Positions 56,301-64,000 of a DNA stretch of 64,000 bases are shown one piece after another; the stretch's first letter is position 1; every line of letters begins with the position of its first letter. The stretch covers positions 62,001-126,000 of IMG/VR virus record IMGVR_UViG_3300047095_000811. One strand, 5' to 3'. Origin of the DNA: a virus. Both the position numbers and the translations under genes were made by a program. The notes under the pieces were generated by a model, which saw only the letters and a list, made by a program, of their open reading frames with translations, was not told the DNA's origin and searched no databases.

Positions 56301-59300
56301 ATCCTCTTCGGCGACAAGGCCAAGGACAACACCCTGTGGGGCAACATCAAGAACACCCTGAAGGGAGTCGGCACGTTCATCTCCGACAAGGTATTCAAGC
56401 CCCTCAAGGGATGGTTCCTTGACGAGCTCATGCCCTCCATGAAGGACATGTTCAAGGAAGTCGGAGCAGAGGTCAAGCGTTTCTTCGGGAAGGCCAAGGA
56501 CTTCTTCACCAAGGATCTCGTGAAAGGTGCCAAGGGCATCATGAAGGAGATCTTGGGCGATGACATGATCAAGACGATCCGCGAGAAGGTCGTGGATCCG
56601 TTCAAGAATGCGATCGCTAAGCTCGGCGAAACGCTGGGCGGCTTCTTCAAGTTCTTCCTGAGACTGCCAGTGAACCTCTTCAAGGGTATTGCTGACTCGA
56701 TCAAGCTGAACCGCATGAAGCGCGGCGAGGGCAACTTCTCCGACGACGAGCGAAACCGCCTCGAAGCACTGGACAAGAAGGGTTCCACCTTCGACTTCAT
56801 GGCTGGCGTCCGCAAGAAGGCTGAAGACACCAAGAAGGCGGTTGACGACGCGTTGACTCCTCCGGCTGATGTTGGTCAACGCTTCAAGAAAGCCGGGGAA
56901 CAGGTCTCCGAGGGCTTCGAAGAAGGGATCGTTGACGGCACCAAGACCATCTGGGAGAAAGTCAAGGACATGGGCACTGGCGTGTTGGACAAGGTGAAAG
57001 CCGTGTTCGACATTCACTCTCCGTCCCGCAAGATGAGAGAGCTCGGCGAACACGTCGTCGAGGGCTTCATCGAGGGCCTGAAGAGGAAGGAACAAGAGGC
57101 TCTGGCGATCATCGACCGTCTGAGCAACTCCCTCCAGAATCGTAAGCTCGAACTGTCCGGAGAGATCACTGCCAAGGTGGACGAGGGCGCTGAGAAGGGT
57201 GGCCGCTTCGGCGAGATCATCAAACAGCTCCACGCCAACGTCACCGAGACGAAGAAGACCACGTCGATCCTCGACAAGATCCACGACTTCATGAAGGGCA
57301 ACCTATCCGAAGTCGACAAGACCACCAAGAAGATCCTCTACGCCATGAAGAACGGCGGCAAGGGTGCTGGCGAAATCGACCTGTACTCCAGTCCGCTGAG
57401 CTGGATGGGCAACAAGCTCGACAGTCTGCTCTCGACCGGCCTGAAGACCATCAAGGGATTCGTGGACGGCGCAGCGAACGTGCTGAAGAGCTTTTCCGAC
57501 CTGCCCAAGAAGGTGCTTGGGATGTTCGGCGATCTGGCGAAGTCTGCCATGAGCGTCGTGACCAACCTGCTCCCGAACATCGGCGATCTGGCGGCAAGCG
57601 CCATGAAGACGCTGAGCAACCTTGCGAAGAATGCTGGCGACACGTTCGTCAACATGACCGACAAGGTACTCCAAGCCGGTCTCAAGCTGGCCGGACAGAT
57701 CGGCAATGCGATCAAGCCTTTGACCGATGCGTTCGTCGACGTAACCTCAACTCTGATCAGCGGCCTGAAGCCTGCTGTTACGAGTCTGACGACTGCGCTA
57801 ACTAGCGCCGTGCAGGGTCTGGCTACTTTTGCTGGCAAGCTTCTGGACTTTGCGGGTCAGCTCGGGAACAAGGTTCTCGACTTCTCCGCCAAGCACCTCG
57901 GCATCTCTATCGGCAAGGGCCGGACCGGCGGAGGTCTCATGGACCCCAACGCCATCGTCAAGGTGTCGCTGGTGAATAGCTTCGTCGGCGGGTCTGCTGC
58001 GAATCCGATGTACGTACACGTTGTAGACGGTAAGGTTCAGGTTTACAGGAAGGAAAAGCCTTCCGTGAAGATGACCGACAACATCGAGGACGTGACTGCC
58101 GCAGCCGACAAGCTCAAAGGTAAGAAGGACGCCGAGAAGAAAGAAGACAAGAAGGACGATACTCTCGATAAGCTGAAGGATGTCGCTGGCACCGTTGCGG
58201 GTGCTGCTGCTCCGGGGCTGATTGGGAAGGCAGCTACTACTGTCGGTGCCAAGGTCGCTGCGGCCAAGGCTGGCGCGAGTAGTATCCTTGGTAAGATCGT
58301 CGATCGCGGCGATTACACCAAGGCAAAGGCAATCGACAAGTTCCGTACTGCGGATAAGATCAACGTTCGTTCCGACGAATGGAAGAATCTGAGCAAGGCC
58401 GACAGATCGAAGATTCTGAGCGAACGGAAGGCAGCTGCGAAGGCAGGGGAGACCCTGAAGTCGAGCCGCACTGTCAGGATCAACGAGGGTCTGAAGAAGG
58501 CCGGAGGTAAGGTCACCGGAGCCATCGACAAGGTTGGCAAGGGTGCTTCTTGGATTGGAGACAAAATCTCAGGTGCAGGGAAGGCCGTCACCAAAGCTAC
58601 GACCGGCAAGTTCGGGACTGGCGGTGCAGGGAACCTGATCTCCAAGGCGACTTCTGGCGCTGTCGACAAGATCGGCGGGCTGGCAAAGACTAGCATCGAG
58701 AAGGTTGGTTCTTCGAGAATCGGTCAGGCAGTGGGCGGCGCTCTGGAGAAAGTTCCGGGCGGAGCTATCGCCAAGACTGTCGGTGGCGCTGCCGGGAAAC
58801 TTGGCGGTGCTGCTGCGTCCATGACCGGGAAAGCCTTTGGTGGCGTGGTTGGCACTGGCGTGAAAGCCATTGGCAGCACCGTTGCCAATGTCGGCGTCCG
58901 GATGCCTACGGCTATCGCTGGCGGTGCCATGAACATGGCGGGCAAAGCCGTCAGCGGCGTTGCTGGCATGGCAGGCAAGATGGCGGGCTCGGTCATGAAG
59001 ATCGGTGCCAAGGGTCTCACGATCGGCGGCGTAGTCGGCGGTCTGGGCGAAGTCATCTCCGACACCATCTTCGAGAAGGGTGGCCACGCTCACAAGATCT
59101 TCACGAACTCCTTCAAGACGCTCGGCGGTGCATCCACCGGTGCTATGATCGGCAGTATGATCCTTCCGGGGGTCGGCACGCTGATCGGCGGCGTCATTGG
59201 TGCTGCTGCGTCCGGTCTGACGGATGCTCTGGCGGGCGTCAAGGACTGGCTGGAGGACACCTTCAAAGACGAGATCCAGAATGCGACCGGCTTCTTCCTT

Positions 59301-61676
59301 GAATTCCCGGAGAAGCTGAGCGGTTGGATCGAGAAGCTGCCGGAGAAGGTTGACAAGTTCGCGGAAGAGATTCCCAATAAGATCATGGCGTTCTTCTCGA
59401 CTCCGACGACCTCGGAGCTCGACCCGACGACTGGCCTACCGAAGGAAGAGAAACCCTCTATCCTCTGGAAGATGGTCAAGGCGCTCGGGAACGCTGGCAT
59501 GAGTCTCGTTGCTCAGGCACCTAAGCTGGCGATCACCCTCGGGGAGTCTCTGACTAAGGTTCTGGTGGCGGGCATCATCACTGCCGGTGGGTTCATGTTG
59601 AAGGGCTTCGCTCGTTTCGGCAACATGATCCAGAACGCTTTCGAAGATAACGTCTACTTGCCGCTCAAGGGCAGCGTCCAGAAGCAGCTCATCAAGTTGG
59701 GCGACTTCGTCAGCGGCGTGTTCGAGGACGGCTTCGGCGGTTCCATCAACCGCGTCAGACAGTCTCTCGCCGACATGAAGATCAGCATCTTCGGCAAGGA
59801 ATTCGCACCGTTCAGCTTCCTCGCGGTCTCCGACCAAGAGAAGGCAGACATGGCGGCGAAGGCCAAGGCGAGAGAAGAATCGACTAACCAGAAGCTCAAG
59901 GCCGTCGACACCGAGCAAGACCAGTACAAGCTCGCTAGAGACAAGCGCCAGCAGGCCAGCCTGCAGGCCATCGACGACGGTACGAAGGGCGCGATTGCCA
60001 CAAGCAACAAGCTCGTCGGAGGTCTCGGTGATGCCCTCCGCTCCGCCACAGGGGCTAACGCCGCTGCCGAGTGGGGTAAGGGTCTGGGCAAGGGAGACCG
60101 AAACCAGAACCGCTACGCTCAGGCGATGGAAGCCGCGAAGGGCGACGAGAAGAAGGCCAAGGAAGAGTACGCCAAGAAGTTCCTGATCTCCGAAGAGGAG
60201 GCGGCTACAGCCAAGGCGAAGAACGACGGCAGCTACGAAAGATTGGTTGCCGAACGCACCGCAAGTGTGGACAAGGACGCGAACTGGAGTCAGGGCAAGA
60301 CCTCGTACGGAGCAGCGAAATCTGCTGCAAACGAGGAACGCTACAAGACTTGGCTGCAGTCTCAGGGTCTCAAGGACAACGAGCAGTCGCGTAACAAGTT
60401 CGATCTACTCGTCCAGTCGGAGCAATCCGGCAGAGTGATCATGGCCAGCGGCAAGGCTTTCGGTAAGCCAGAAGTGGAAGACGCCATCACGAAGGCGGCT
60501 AACGCGTACGGCATCCCGAGAGACCTGATGGTCAAGATGGCGCTGATCGAGTCGAACATGAATCCTTCGGCAAGCCGTGGCCCGAACGGCGCGAAGGGTC
60601 TGTACCAGTTCGTGCCCGACACCGCAGCTGCCTACGGGATCAAGGGTCGCGAGTTGGATCCGTATGCCAATGCTGAAGCGGCAGCTCGTCTGTTCCGCGA
60701 CAACATGAAGCAGATGACCAACAAGGGCATCCCCATCACCCCGACCACCATGTACCTTGCTCACCAGCAGGGTGCGGGCGGTCTCGGCGCTATCTGGTAC
60801 TCGGCCAAGTCTGGCATGGGCATTAGCAGCAAAGAGATCGCGGGGAACATGGCGAACAACGACCCGCTCGGCGAGAGCAAGTACAGGGATCCGAAATTGT
60901 TCCTCGCTGCTTGGGAGAAGAAGCTTGGAGAAGGCAACCAGCTGGCGAGCATGTTCGGGGTCTCCCCGGATGTCGTCGCTGGCGTCAAGCTGAACTCCAA
61001 CATTGCGGCAATGAGCGGAGGCAGTCCTGCTTCCACCGCTATGGCTGCAGTGGCTTCGGCTCCTGCGCCGAAGGTCGCTCCTGCGGCTACCGCCATGACT
61101 GCTCTGGCTGCGGCTCCGTCCGTTGCGCCTCAGACTAAGGCGTCTCCTGCTGCTACCGCTAACACGGTTTCCGACAAGGTGATGACTGCAGCTACGACCC
61201 CAACGGTCTCCGCTGCGCCATCCACTGCGAAGGGCAACGTCATGGGCGGTATTGCGGTGGCGACGGCTGCAGGTCTGGCCGGAACTGCGGCGAGAGAGTC
61301 TGTCCAAGACCGTCAGCTCAACACGAGCTCGATTCAGGCTGCTATGGCTCCGACTGGCGGCGTGGATCCGGCTCTGGCGGAACTGCGTCAGCAGACTACT
61401 CTCCTTGCCGCGATTGCGGGCAACACCAAGGAACTCGGTGGGATGTCGAACAGCATCGTGTCTGCGGTGAACAATGTGACGAACAACAATGGCGCGGCCA
61501 CGAAGGTGGCCGAGAACGTCGAGAGATCTAACACGTTCGTCAATAATGCTAGGAAGACGGACATCTTCGGAAATCTGACCAACAGAGGTGACGCTGGAGT
61601 GCTGAGGCCCTCGGTCGATGCTCTTCGCATTGCCTCTGGTGGGAATATCCCGAACATGAGCCCGATCACTGTCTGA
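53319..61676 (+). CDS. Tape measure protein with lytic transglycosylase domain
   Basis: 2785 residues, the largest gene. Tape measure proteins set tail length and carry lysozyme-type domains. It is mostly long helices. From about 748 to 1040 lie about nine repeats of about 33 residues with the pattern FDxxVLxPLKxWLxG. From about 1930 to 1975 is a Gly/Ala/Ile hydrophobic stretch (SMILPGVGTLIGGVIGAAAS). Near 2408-2437 is a lytic transglycosylase domain with catalytic Glu in ALIESNMNPSA and GLYQFVPDTA; active-site residues are intact, so it can probably cut peptidoglycan on entry. The C terminus is Ala/Thr/Ser-rich. Confidence 0.93.
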   Translation: MAVFLKNVAKSLLTNTLPEGTTRLFPGTAEVMSRFKQDVDKSEGIVDELREKASKFSQAANFAGFKRIHKTAFKQLSTGKFGISKEEADSDMMKSMGFDMEGMDLSGDFDFDAANGAGGDSSSSAESSTSPDGSVTEITNKNYYTNINKGSSDNGEVVSAIASGAITGLGGLAAIGGILSEINKNIGLLDAFQKEKTSMYYDLSLEASKALVAAQEKQSADSAKMYQYFADLQDQKTLKAAQEQTGIDMGSMLDPSRLLGKINDSFFTSDMVLGGLGNEIGKIAKDPIGFLASAALFGSAFGGGRGLVGEMFGSQIDKVERMAKNLPYLAQNKLESWSAGRDYGKSGFSIENILASIGDNLKLDIANPKLKLNQDADGATSFDTVTRRSIITEIPGYLSKILMTLQQLTDITSRAHNLQPDSKIGHTVYDRETGKFEGEHKYKSAIASRFRKINRGETSEGFGTNLKQAMTASGVKGHDARRLQASLLGLANSNFAGMTDLKDSKSVKEMLGRMWDQEIKKRKGQTNEEYEDFKKRTIAKRISKISPHLDSVIGTMNASGKSDDILAADLATRKAALDKIRVEKGEAQYKAEHAKFLEYKKRVEKLKASGDLGTHYSNNLEDSFIRHGADTYQAVVDEGKRMSGKTSGMVAALNGDITEVKGKKDYTVKNKDADKLRKMAEQFRDRAKASRAASGSDSGFFDSIVDKIGGVGTKVYEKIGKAGDSIAKSVKSGITSVFGLDKKETKGKSLLETMSFAFDQKALLPFKRMLIGKSEGDATKMSFLDTVKLRWDTSILTPMKKAMLGEGATAEEAQKTSFFESLNKGMNRTVLMPLKTWLIGDEKAAKRVGFFKAIEISWNKNVMLPVKTWMMGGDKKSARKMTFLQVVGDKLEKSVFLPLRTSLLGGNEKKAKNLSMWGAISHSFDRNITHPLKKLMLPDADVRTLRKTSFLTAMRTSFDQKVLQPIKGWLFGEEGKKKSFFKNFSEWMGPRINKILFGDKAKDNTLWGNIKNTLKGVGTFISDKVFKPLKGWFLDELMPSMKDMFKEVGAEVKRFFGKAKDFFTKDLVKGAKGIMKEILGDDMIKTIREKVVDPFKNAIAKLGETLGGFFKFFLRLPVNLFKGIADSIKLNRMKRGEGNFSDDERNRLEALDKKGSTFDFMAGVRKKAEDTKKAVDDALTPPADVGQRFKKAGEQVSEGFEEGIVDGTKTIWEKVKDMGTGVLDKVKAVFDIHSPSRKMRELGEHVVEGFIEGLKRKEQEALAIIDRLSNSLQNRKLELSGEITAKVDEGAEKGGRFGEIIKQLHANVTETKKTTSILDKIHDFMKGNLSEVDKTTKKILYAMKNGGKGAGEIDLYSSPLSWMGNKLDSLLSTGLKTIKGFVDGAANVLKSFSDLPKKVLGMFGDLAKSAMSVVTNLLPNIGDLAASAMKTLSNLAKNAGDTFVNMTDKVLQAGLKLAGQIGNAIKPLTDAFVDVTSTLISGLKPAVTSLTTALTSAVQGLATFAGKLLDFAGQLGNKVLDFSAKHLGISIGKGRTGGGLMDPNAIVKVSLVNSFVGGSAANPMYVHVVDGKVQVYRKEKPSVKMTDNIEDVTAAADKLKGKKDAEKKEDKKDDTLDKLKDVAGTVAGAAAPGLIGKAATTVGAKVAAAKAGASSILGKIVDRGDYTKAKAIDKFRTADKINVRSDEWKNLSKADRSKILSERKAAAKAGETLKSSRTVRINEGLKKAGGKVTGAIDKVGKGASWIGDKISGAGKAVTKATTGKFGTGGAGNLISKATSGAVDKIGGLAKTSIEKVGSSRIGQAVGGALEKVPGGAIAKTVGGAAGKLGGAAASMTGKAFGGVVGTGVKAIGSTVANVGVRMPTAIAGGAMNMAGKAVSGVAGMAGKMAGSVMKIGAKGLTIGGVVGGLGEVISDTIFEKGGHAHKIFTNSFKTLGGASTGAMIGSMILPGVGTLIGGVIGAAASGLTDALAGVKDWLEDTFKDEIQNATGFFLEFPEKLSGWIEKLPEKVDKFAEEIPNKIMAFFSTPTTSELDPTTGLPKEEKPSILWKMVKALGNAGMSLVAQAPKLAITLGESLTKVLVAGIITAGGFMLKGFARFGNMIQNAFEDNVYLPLKGSVQKQLIKLGDFVSGVFEDGFGGSINRVRQSLADMKISIFGKEFAPFSFLAVSDQEKADMAAKAKAREESTNQKLKAVDTEQDQYKLARDKRQQASLQAIDDGTKGAIATSNKLVGGLGDALRSATGANAAAEWGKGLGKGDRNQNRYAQAMEAAKGDEKKAKEEYAKKFLISEEEAATAKAKNDGSYERLVAERTASVDKDANWSQGKTSYGAAKSAANEERYKTWLQSQGLKDNEQSRNKFDLLVQSEQSGRVIMASGKAFGKPEVEDAITKAANAYGIPRDLMVKMALIESNMNPSASRGPNGAKGLYQFVPDTAAAYGIKGRELDPYANAEAAARLFRDNMKQMTNKGIPITPTTMYLAHQQGAGGLGAIWYSAKSGMGISSKEIAGNMANNDPLGESKYRDPKLFLAAWEKKLGEGNQLASMFGVSPDVVAGVKLNSNIAAMSGGSPASTAMAAVASAPAPKVAPAATAMTALAAAPSVAPQTKASPAATANTVSDKVMTAATTPTVSAAPSTAKGNVMGGIAVATAAGLAGTAARESVQDRQLNTSSIQAAMAPTGGVDPALAELRQQTTLLAAIAGNTKELGGMSNSIVSAVNNVTNNNGAATKVAENVERSNTFVNNARKTDIFGNLTNRGDAGVLRPSVDALRIASGGNIPNMSPITV
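55560..56440 (+). repeat. Tandem ~33-residue repeats inside the tape measure gene
   Basis: About nine degenerate units. PFK, PMK, PLK, PVK, PLR, PLK, PIK and PLK triplets recur near 55607, 55704, 55810, 55906, 56003, 56102, 56204 and 56395, with a weaker copy near 56300. Spacing is 96-106 bases. Confidence 0.85.
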
Positions 61677-61715
61677 TGAAGTCGGTAACGATTAATTAGA
61701 CAGGTATTCACGGAT

Positions 61716-61744
61716 GGCCCTACAGGTGAAAAGCCTGTAGGGCC
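61716..61744 (+). terminator. Hairpin after the tape measure gene
   Basis: Perfect 11-bp stem (GGCCCTACAGG / CCTGTAGGGCC) with a 7-base loop, then TCCTCATTTC. The T-run is weak, so it could be a partial terminator. Confidence 0.7.
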
Positions 61745-61770
61745 TCCTCATTTCTTCGCATGGTGACCAA

Positions 61771-63180
61771 ATGGCCGACGAAAACAATCCGTATTCTCAA
61801 TTCTACCAGCCGGGGTTCGGTACCATCATCGGTCGGCCCCTTGCTTTCAATCCTCGGTGCGATCCTCACCAGAGGATCTTCCAAGAGACGCTGCTGCAGA
61901 ACAACACAATCATCCGCGTCACCCCCGGAGTCTATCACTTCGAGAAGGACAAGCTGGAGGCGGCTGATCTGATCCTCAAGGATCATTCCAAGCAGGTCGA
62001 CGAGATCAAGAAGTCCAGAAGAACCACTGCGGCAGAAGAGCTCGACCAGCTCAACGCCCAGACCCAGCAGATTCTCATCAAGGAAGGTATCGACATGCGA
62101 TACCTGACCTTCAAGCCAGCGTTCGCCGAGTTCTTGACCGCCTACCAGCTTCTGGTGAACCGGGCAGGCACCTCTCTGACCGGGCGGTCCAATGCCAGCA
62201 CGATGACGAAGTTCACGACTAACATCATGGACTTCATGCTGCACAACGACGCCAAGCAAAGCTCCAAGTACCGTGGGTTCAACCTGTGGGTGGAGAAGTC
62301 TACGTCTATCTCCGAGACGGTGTCTAACTCCTTCTCGGACTCCGTCTTCCAGGGTCTGACCGACAAGATCGGCAACGCCGCGAGAGAGTTCCAGGTTCTG
62401 ACGGGGATGAACTTCGGCACCTTCAACGAGTCGAACAACGTCGAGGTGACGACTCAGAACAACATCGGGTCCAACGAGGCTTCCACGGTTGGCCGTCTGG
62501 TCCAGACTGCCGCGACGACTGCCTCCGGCGCGAAGGTCGTCCTTCCGCAGATCTGGAATGACAGCAAGTTCGACCGCAGCTACAACGTGTCGTTCCGTTT
62601 CATGTCCCCGTACGGCGACGACCGATCCGTCTTTGTGAACGTCATCCTGCCGTTCCTCTTCATCTTGGCCTGCGCACTTCCGACTCAGGACGGTCCTTCC
62701 GGCATGAAGTTCCCTTTCCTGCTACAGATGGACTGCCCCGGCTACTTCAGCTGCCCTATGGGCGTGATCAGCAACCTGAGCTTCACCAAGGGCGGCTCCG
62801 ATGCGCTCTTCAATCGCTCCGGACTCCCTCTGATCATCGAGGGTACCTTCAGCGTGATGGATCTGTACAGCTCTCTGTCTCTGCCCATCAACGATTCTCA
62901 GTTTGTGACTAACCTCGGAACTGCTGCGTTCATCAACAACTTGGTTGGTGCGTCGCTGTATCAGGCGATCGACACCGGCATCAAGGACAACCTGCAGAAC
63001 TATGTCAAGGGCGGTCTCTTGAAAATGGTCAGTCCGTTCAATTCTCTAGACGCCAAACAGCTAGACCTGATGCGTTACGCTGGCATTGCCACCGACCAGA
63101 CGACTCCGCTAGGATCTACCGTCGCCAACAAGATCGGTCAGGCCGTGAACAACGTGATGGGAATGCTATCGAAGTACTGA
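61771..63180 (+). CDS. Putative tail or baseplate hub protein
   Basis: 469 residues, directly after the tape measure gene. The middle contains alternating strands and the segment FRFMSPYGDDRSVFVNVILPF, and a hydrophobic segment (NVILPFLFILACA). No recognised motif, but the gene after the tape measure is often a baseplate hub or tail-tip protein. A weak ribosome site precedes the ATG. Moderate Gly, Asn and Ser content; the C terminus is helical and basic-neutral. Confidence 0.68.
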   Translation: MADENNPYSQFYQPGFGTIIGRPLAFNPRCDPHQRIFQETLLQNNTIIRVTPGVYHFEKDKLEAADLILKDHSKQVDEIKKSRRTTAAEELDQLNAQTQQILIKEGIDMRYLTFKPAFAEFLTAYQLLVNRAGTSLTGRSNASTMTKFTTNIMDFMLHNDAKQSSKYRGFNLWVEKSTSISETVSNSFSDSVFQGLTDKIGNAAREFQVLTGMNFGTFNESNNVEVTTQNNIGSNEASTVGRLVQTAATTASGAKVVLPQIWNDSKFDRSYNVSFRFMSPYGDDRSVFVNVILPFLFILACALPTQDGPSGMKFPFLLQMDCPGYFSCPMGVISNLSFTKGGSDALFNRSGLPLIIEGTFSVMDLYSSLSLPINDSQFVTNLGTAAFINNLVGASLYQAIDTGIKDNLQNYVKGGLLKMVSPFNSLDAKQLDLMRYAGIATDQTTPLGSTVANKIGQAVNNVMGMLSKY

Positions 63181-63235
63181 CCGCCACGGAACAGCAGTTT
63201 AGTAGAATCGTCATCCTTTCCAGAAGGAATTCAAA

Positions 63236-64000
63236 ATGTCCGAAAAGATCATTGGCTACGTATTTCACGAAGCCGCAATGAACGAGGGCGAGATCCGTTC
63301 CATGCAGCGCCAGCGCAACGGCGTAGTCCGCATGGTGGCCGTCCTCCAAGAAGCCAACCTGCCCAACCGAAACGGTCGTGTCTACCCGAAGGCTGTCATC
63401 GAGAAGGCTCTCCAAGCTCCCTTCGTGAAGGAAAAGCTCGGCACGAACTCTTTGCTCGGCGAGTCCAACCACCCGGCGAACGCAGACATGCAGCGCCAGA
63501 TGTCCATCGACCTGAACAACGTGTCCCACGTCATCAAGAAGGTCTGGTGGGATCCGCAGGACAGCAACCTGCTGCTCGGCGAGGTGGAGACCGCCTCCAC
63601 CGAGACCGGCAAGAACTTCGCCGGTCTGATCTCCGAGAACGGCATGCAGGCTTCCTTCTCCATGCGTGGCCTCGGCGACGTGGTTAAGGCAGGTGGCAAG
63701 GTTACTGTCAAGGATCCTCTCCGTATCGTGACCTACGACAGCGTTCATTTCCCTTCCCACCAGAAGGCGTACATGCGCAACGTGGTGAACGAGTCCGCAG
63801 TGCCGGTCGGCATCGACGCACTGGCGAAGTACGCCGCCGAGAACTCCAAGGACTTCGCGCAGCTGAACGAGAACGTCCTGTGCATCGCCCAAGACAAGCT
63901 CGACTTCAAGCTCGAAGAGGGCGGCAAGCTCGTCATCATCGACCGCGAGATCCAGCGTCCGGCTGCAGTGGTGCTGATCGAGTCGAAGCTGGAGAAGGAA
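63236..64000 (+). CDS. Prohead core protease (runs off window end)
   Basis: Head-maturation protease (T4 gp21-like, U9/S78-type) that cuts scaffold and capsid proteins. 255 codons are visible and no stop is reached. AGAAGGAATTCAAA precedes the ATG. Motifs: NRNGRVYPKAVIEKAL near the start, LGESNHPANA with the catalytic His (about 82-87), SFSMRGLG with the catalytic Ser (about 141-148), and TYDSVHFPSH further on as the likely acidic site. The order His-Ser-acidic fits the family. Prohead proteases usually precede the scaffold and major capsid genes, so those probably lie just beyond the window. Confidence 0.9.
   Translation, partial: MSEKIIGYVFHEAAMNEGEIRSMQRQRNGVVRMVAVLQEANLPNRNGRVYPKAVIEKALQAPFVKEKLGTNSLLGESNHPANADMQRQMSIDLNNVSHVIKKVWWDPQDSNLLLGEVETASTETGKNFAGLISENGMQASFSMRGLGDVVKAGGKVTVKDPLRIVTYDSVHFPSHQKAYMRNVVNESAVPVGIDALAKYAAENSKDFAQLNENVLCIAQDKLDFKLEEGGKLVIIDREIQRPAAVVLIESKLEKE

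Overview
The window is part of the genome of a large contractile-tailed, T4-like double-stranded DNA bacteriophage, probably a jumbo or near-jumbo myovirus of a Gram-negative host. It is almost wholly coding, with genes separated by short gaps or ATGA-type overlaps, frequent strand switches and many compact intrinsic terminators. Both tail-sheath machinery and phage replication enzymes are present. GC is moderate to high. No host genes, rRNA, tRNA, integrase, insertion sequence or CRISPR array was recognised. The exact phage group cannot be fixed from the sequence alone.

Layout: (1) 1-8095 (+): 3' part of a family B DNA polymerase, six unassigned genes and the portal gene. (2) 8324-16708 (-): tail tube, tail sheath, unassigned genes, large terminase and a guanylate-kinase-like nucleotide kinase. 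(3) 16838-17492 (+): two small genes. (4) 17553-29405 (-): an HU-like protein with a histone-H1-like tail, two acidic proteins, virion-like genes, an SF2 helicase, a dCMP deaminase, the C-terminal half of a multisubunit RNA polymerase beta' subunit, a charged repeat protein and a HAM1-type pyrophosphatase. (5) 29690-34111 (+): a 1371-residue RNA polymerase beta-like subunit and a small basic gene. (6) 34271-36444 (-): a conserved-block protein, an MBD4-like DNA glycosylase and small genes. (7) 36548-37972: ferritin-like (+), unassigned (-) and RusA-like resolvase (+). (8) 38111-41562 (+): putative baseplate or tail genes, including a degenerate M15-like peptidase domain. (9) 41648-47689 (+): SbcD/gp47-like nuclease, DnaB/gp41-like helicase, a coiled-coil membrane protein and unassigned genes. 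(10) 47731-53218 (-): SbcC/gp46-like ATPase and virion-like genes. (11) 53319-64000 (+): a 2785-residue tape measure protein with a lytic transglycosylase domain, a tail-associated protein, and the prohead protease, which runs off the window end.

How they fit: the polymerase, DnaB-like helicase, SF2 helicase, gp46/gp47-like pair and RusA-like resolvase make a T4-style replication and recombination set. Terminase, portal and prohead protease build and fill the head. Sheath, tube, tape measure and M15-like proteins build the tail. The RNA polymerase subunits imply that at least part of the phage programme is transcribed by its own multisubunit enzyme. A recurring motif TATnAT-N3-(C/T)GTG, 18-106 bases before six minus-strand genes, is a candidate promoter class.

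Most notable: the T4-like replication and structural set combined with RNA polymerase beta and half-beta' subunits; two small basic proteins sharing the motif FKFNLxFEKG, one next to each RNA polymerase gene; the shared promoter motif; the MBD4-like glycosylase; and the 33-residue tandem repeats in the tape measure protein.
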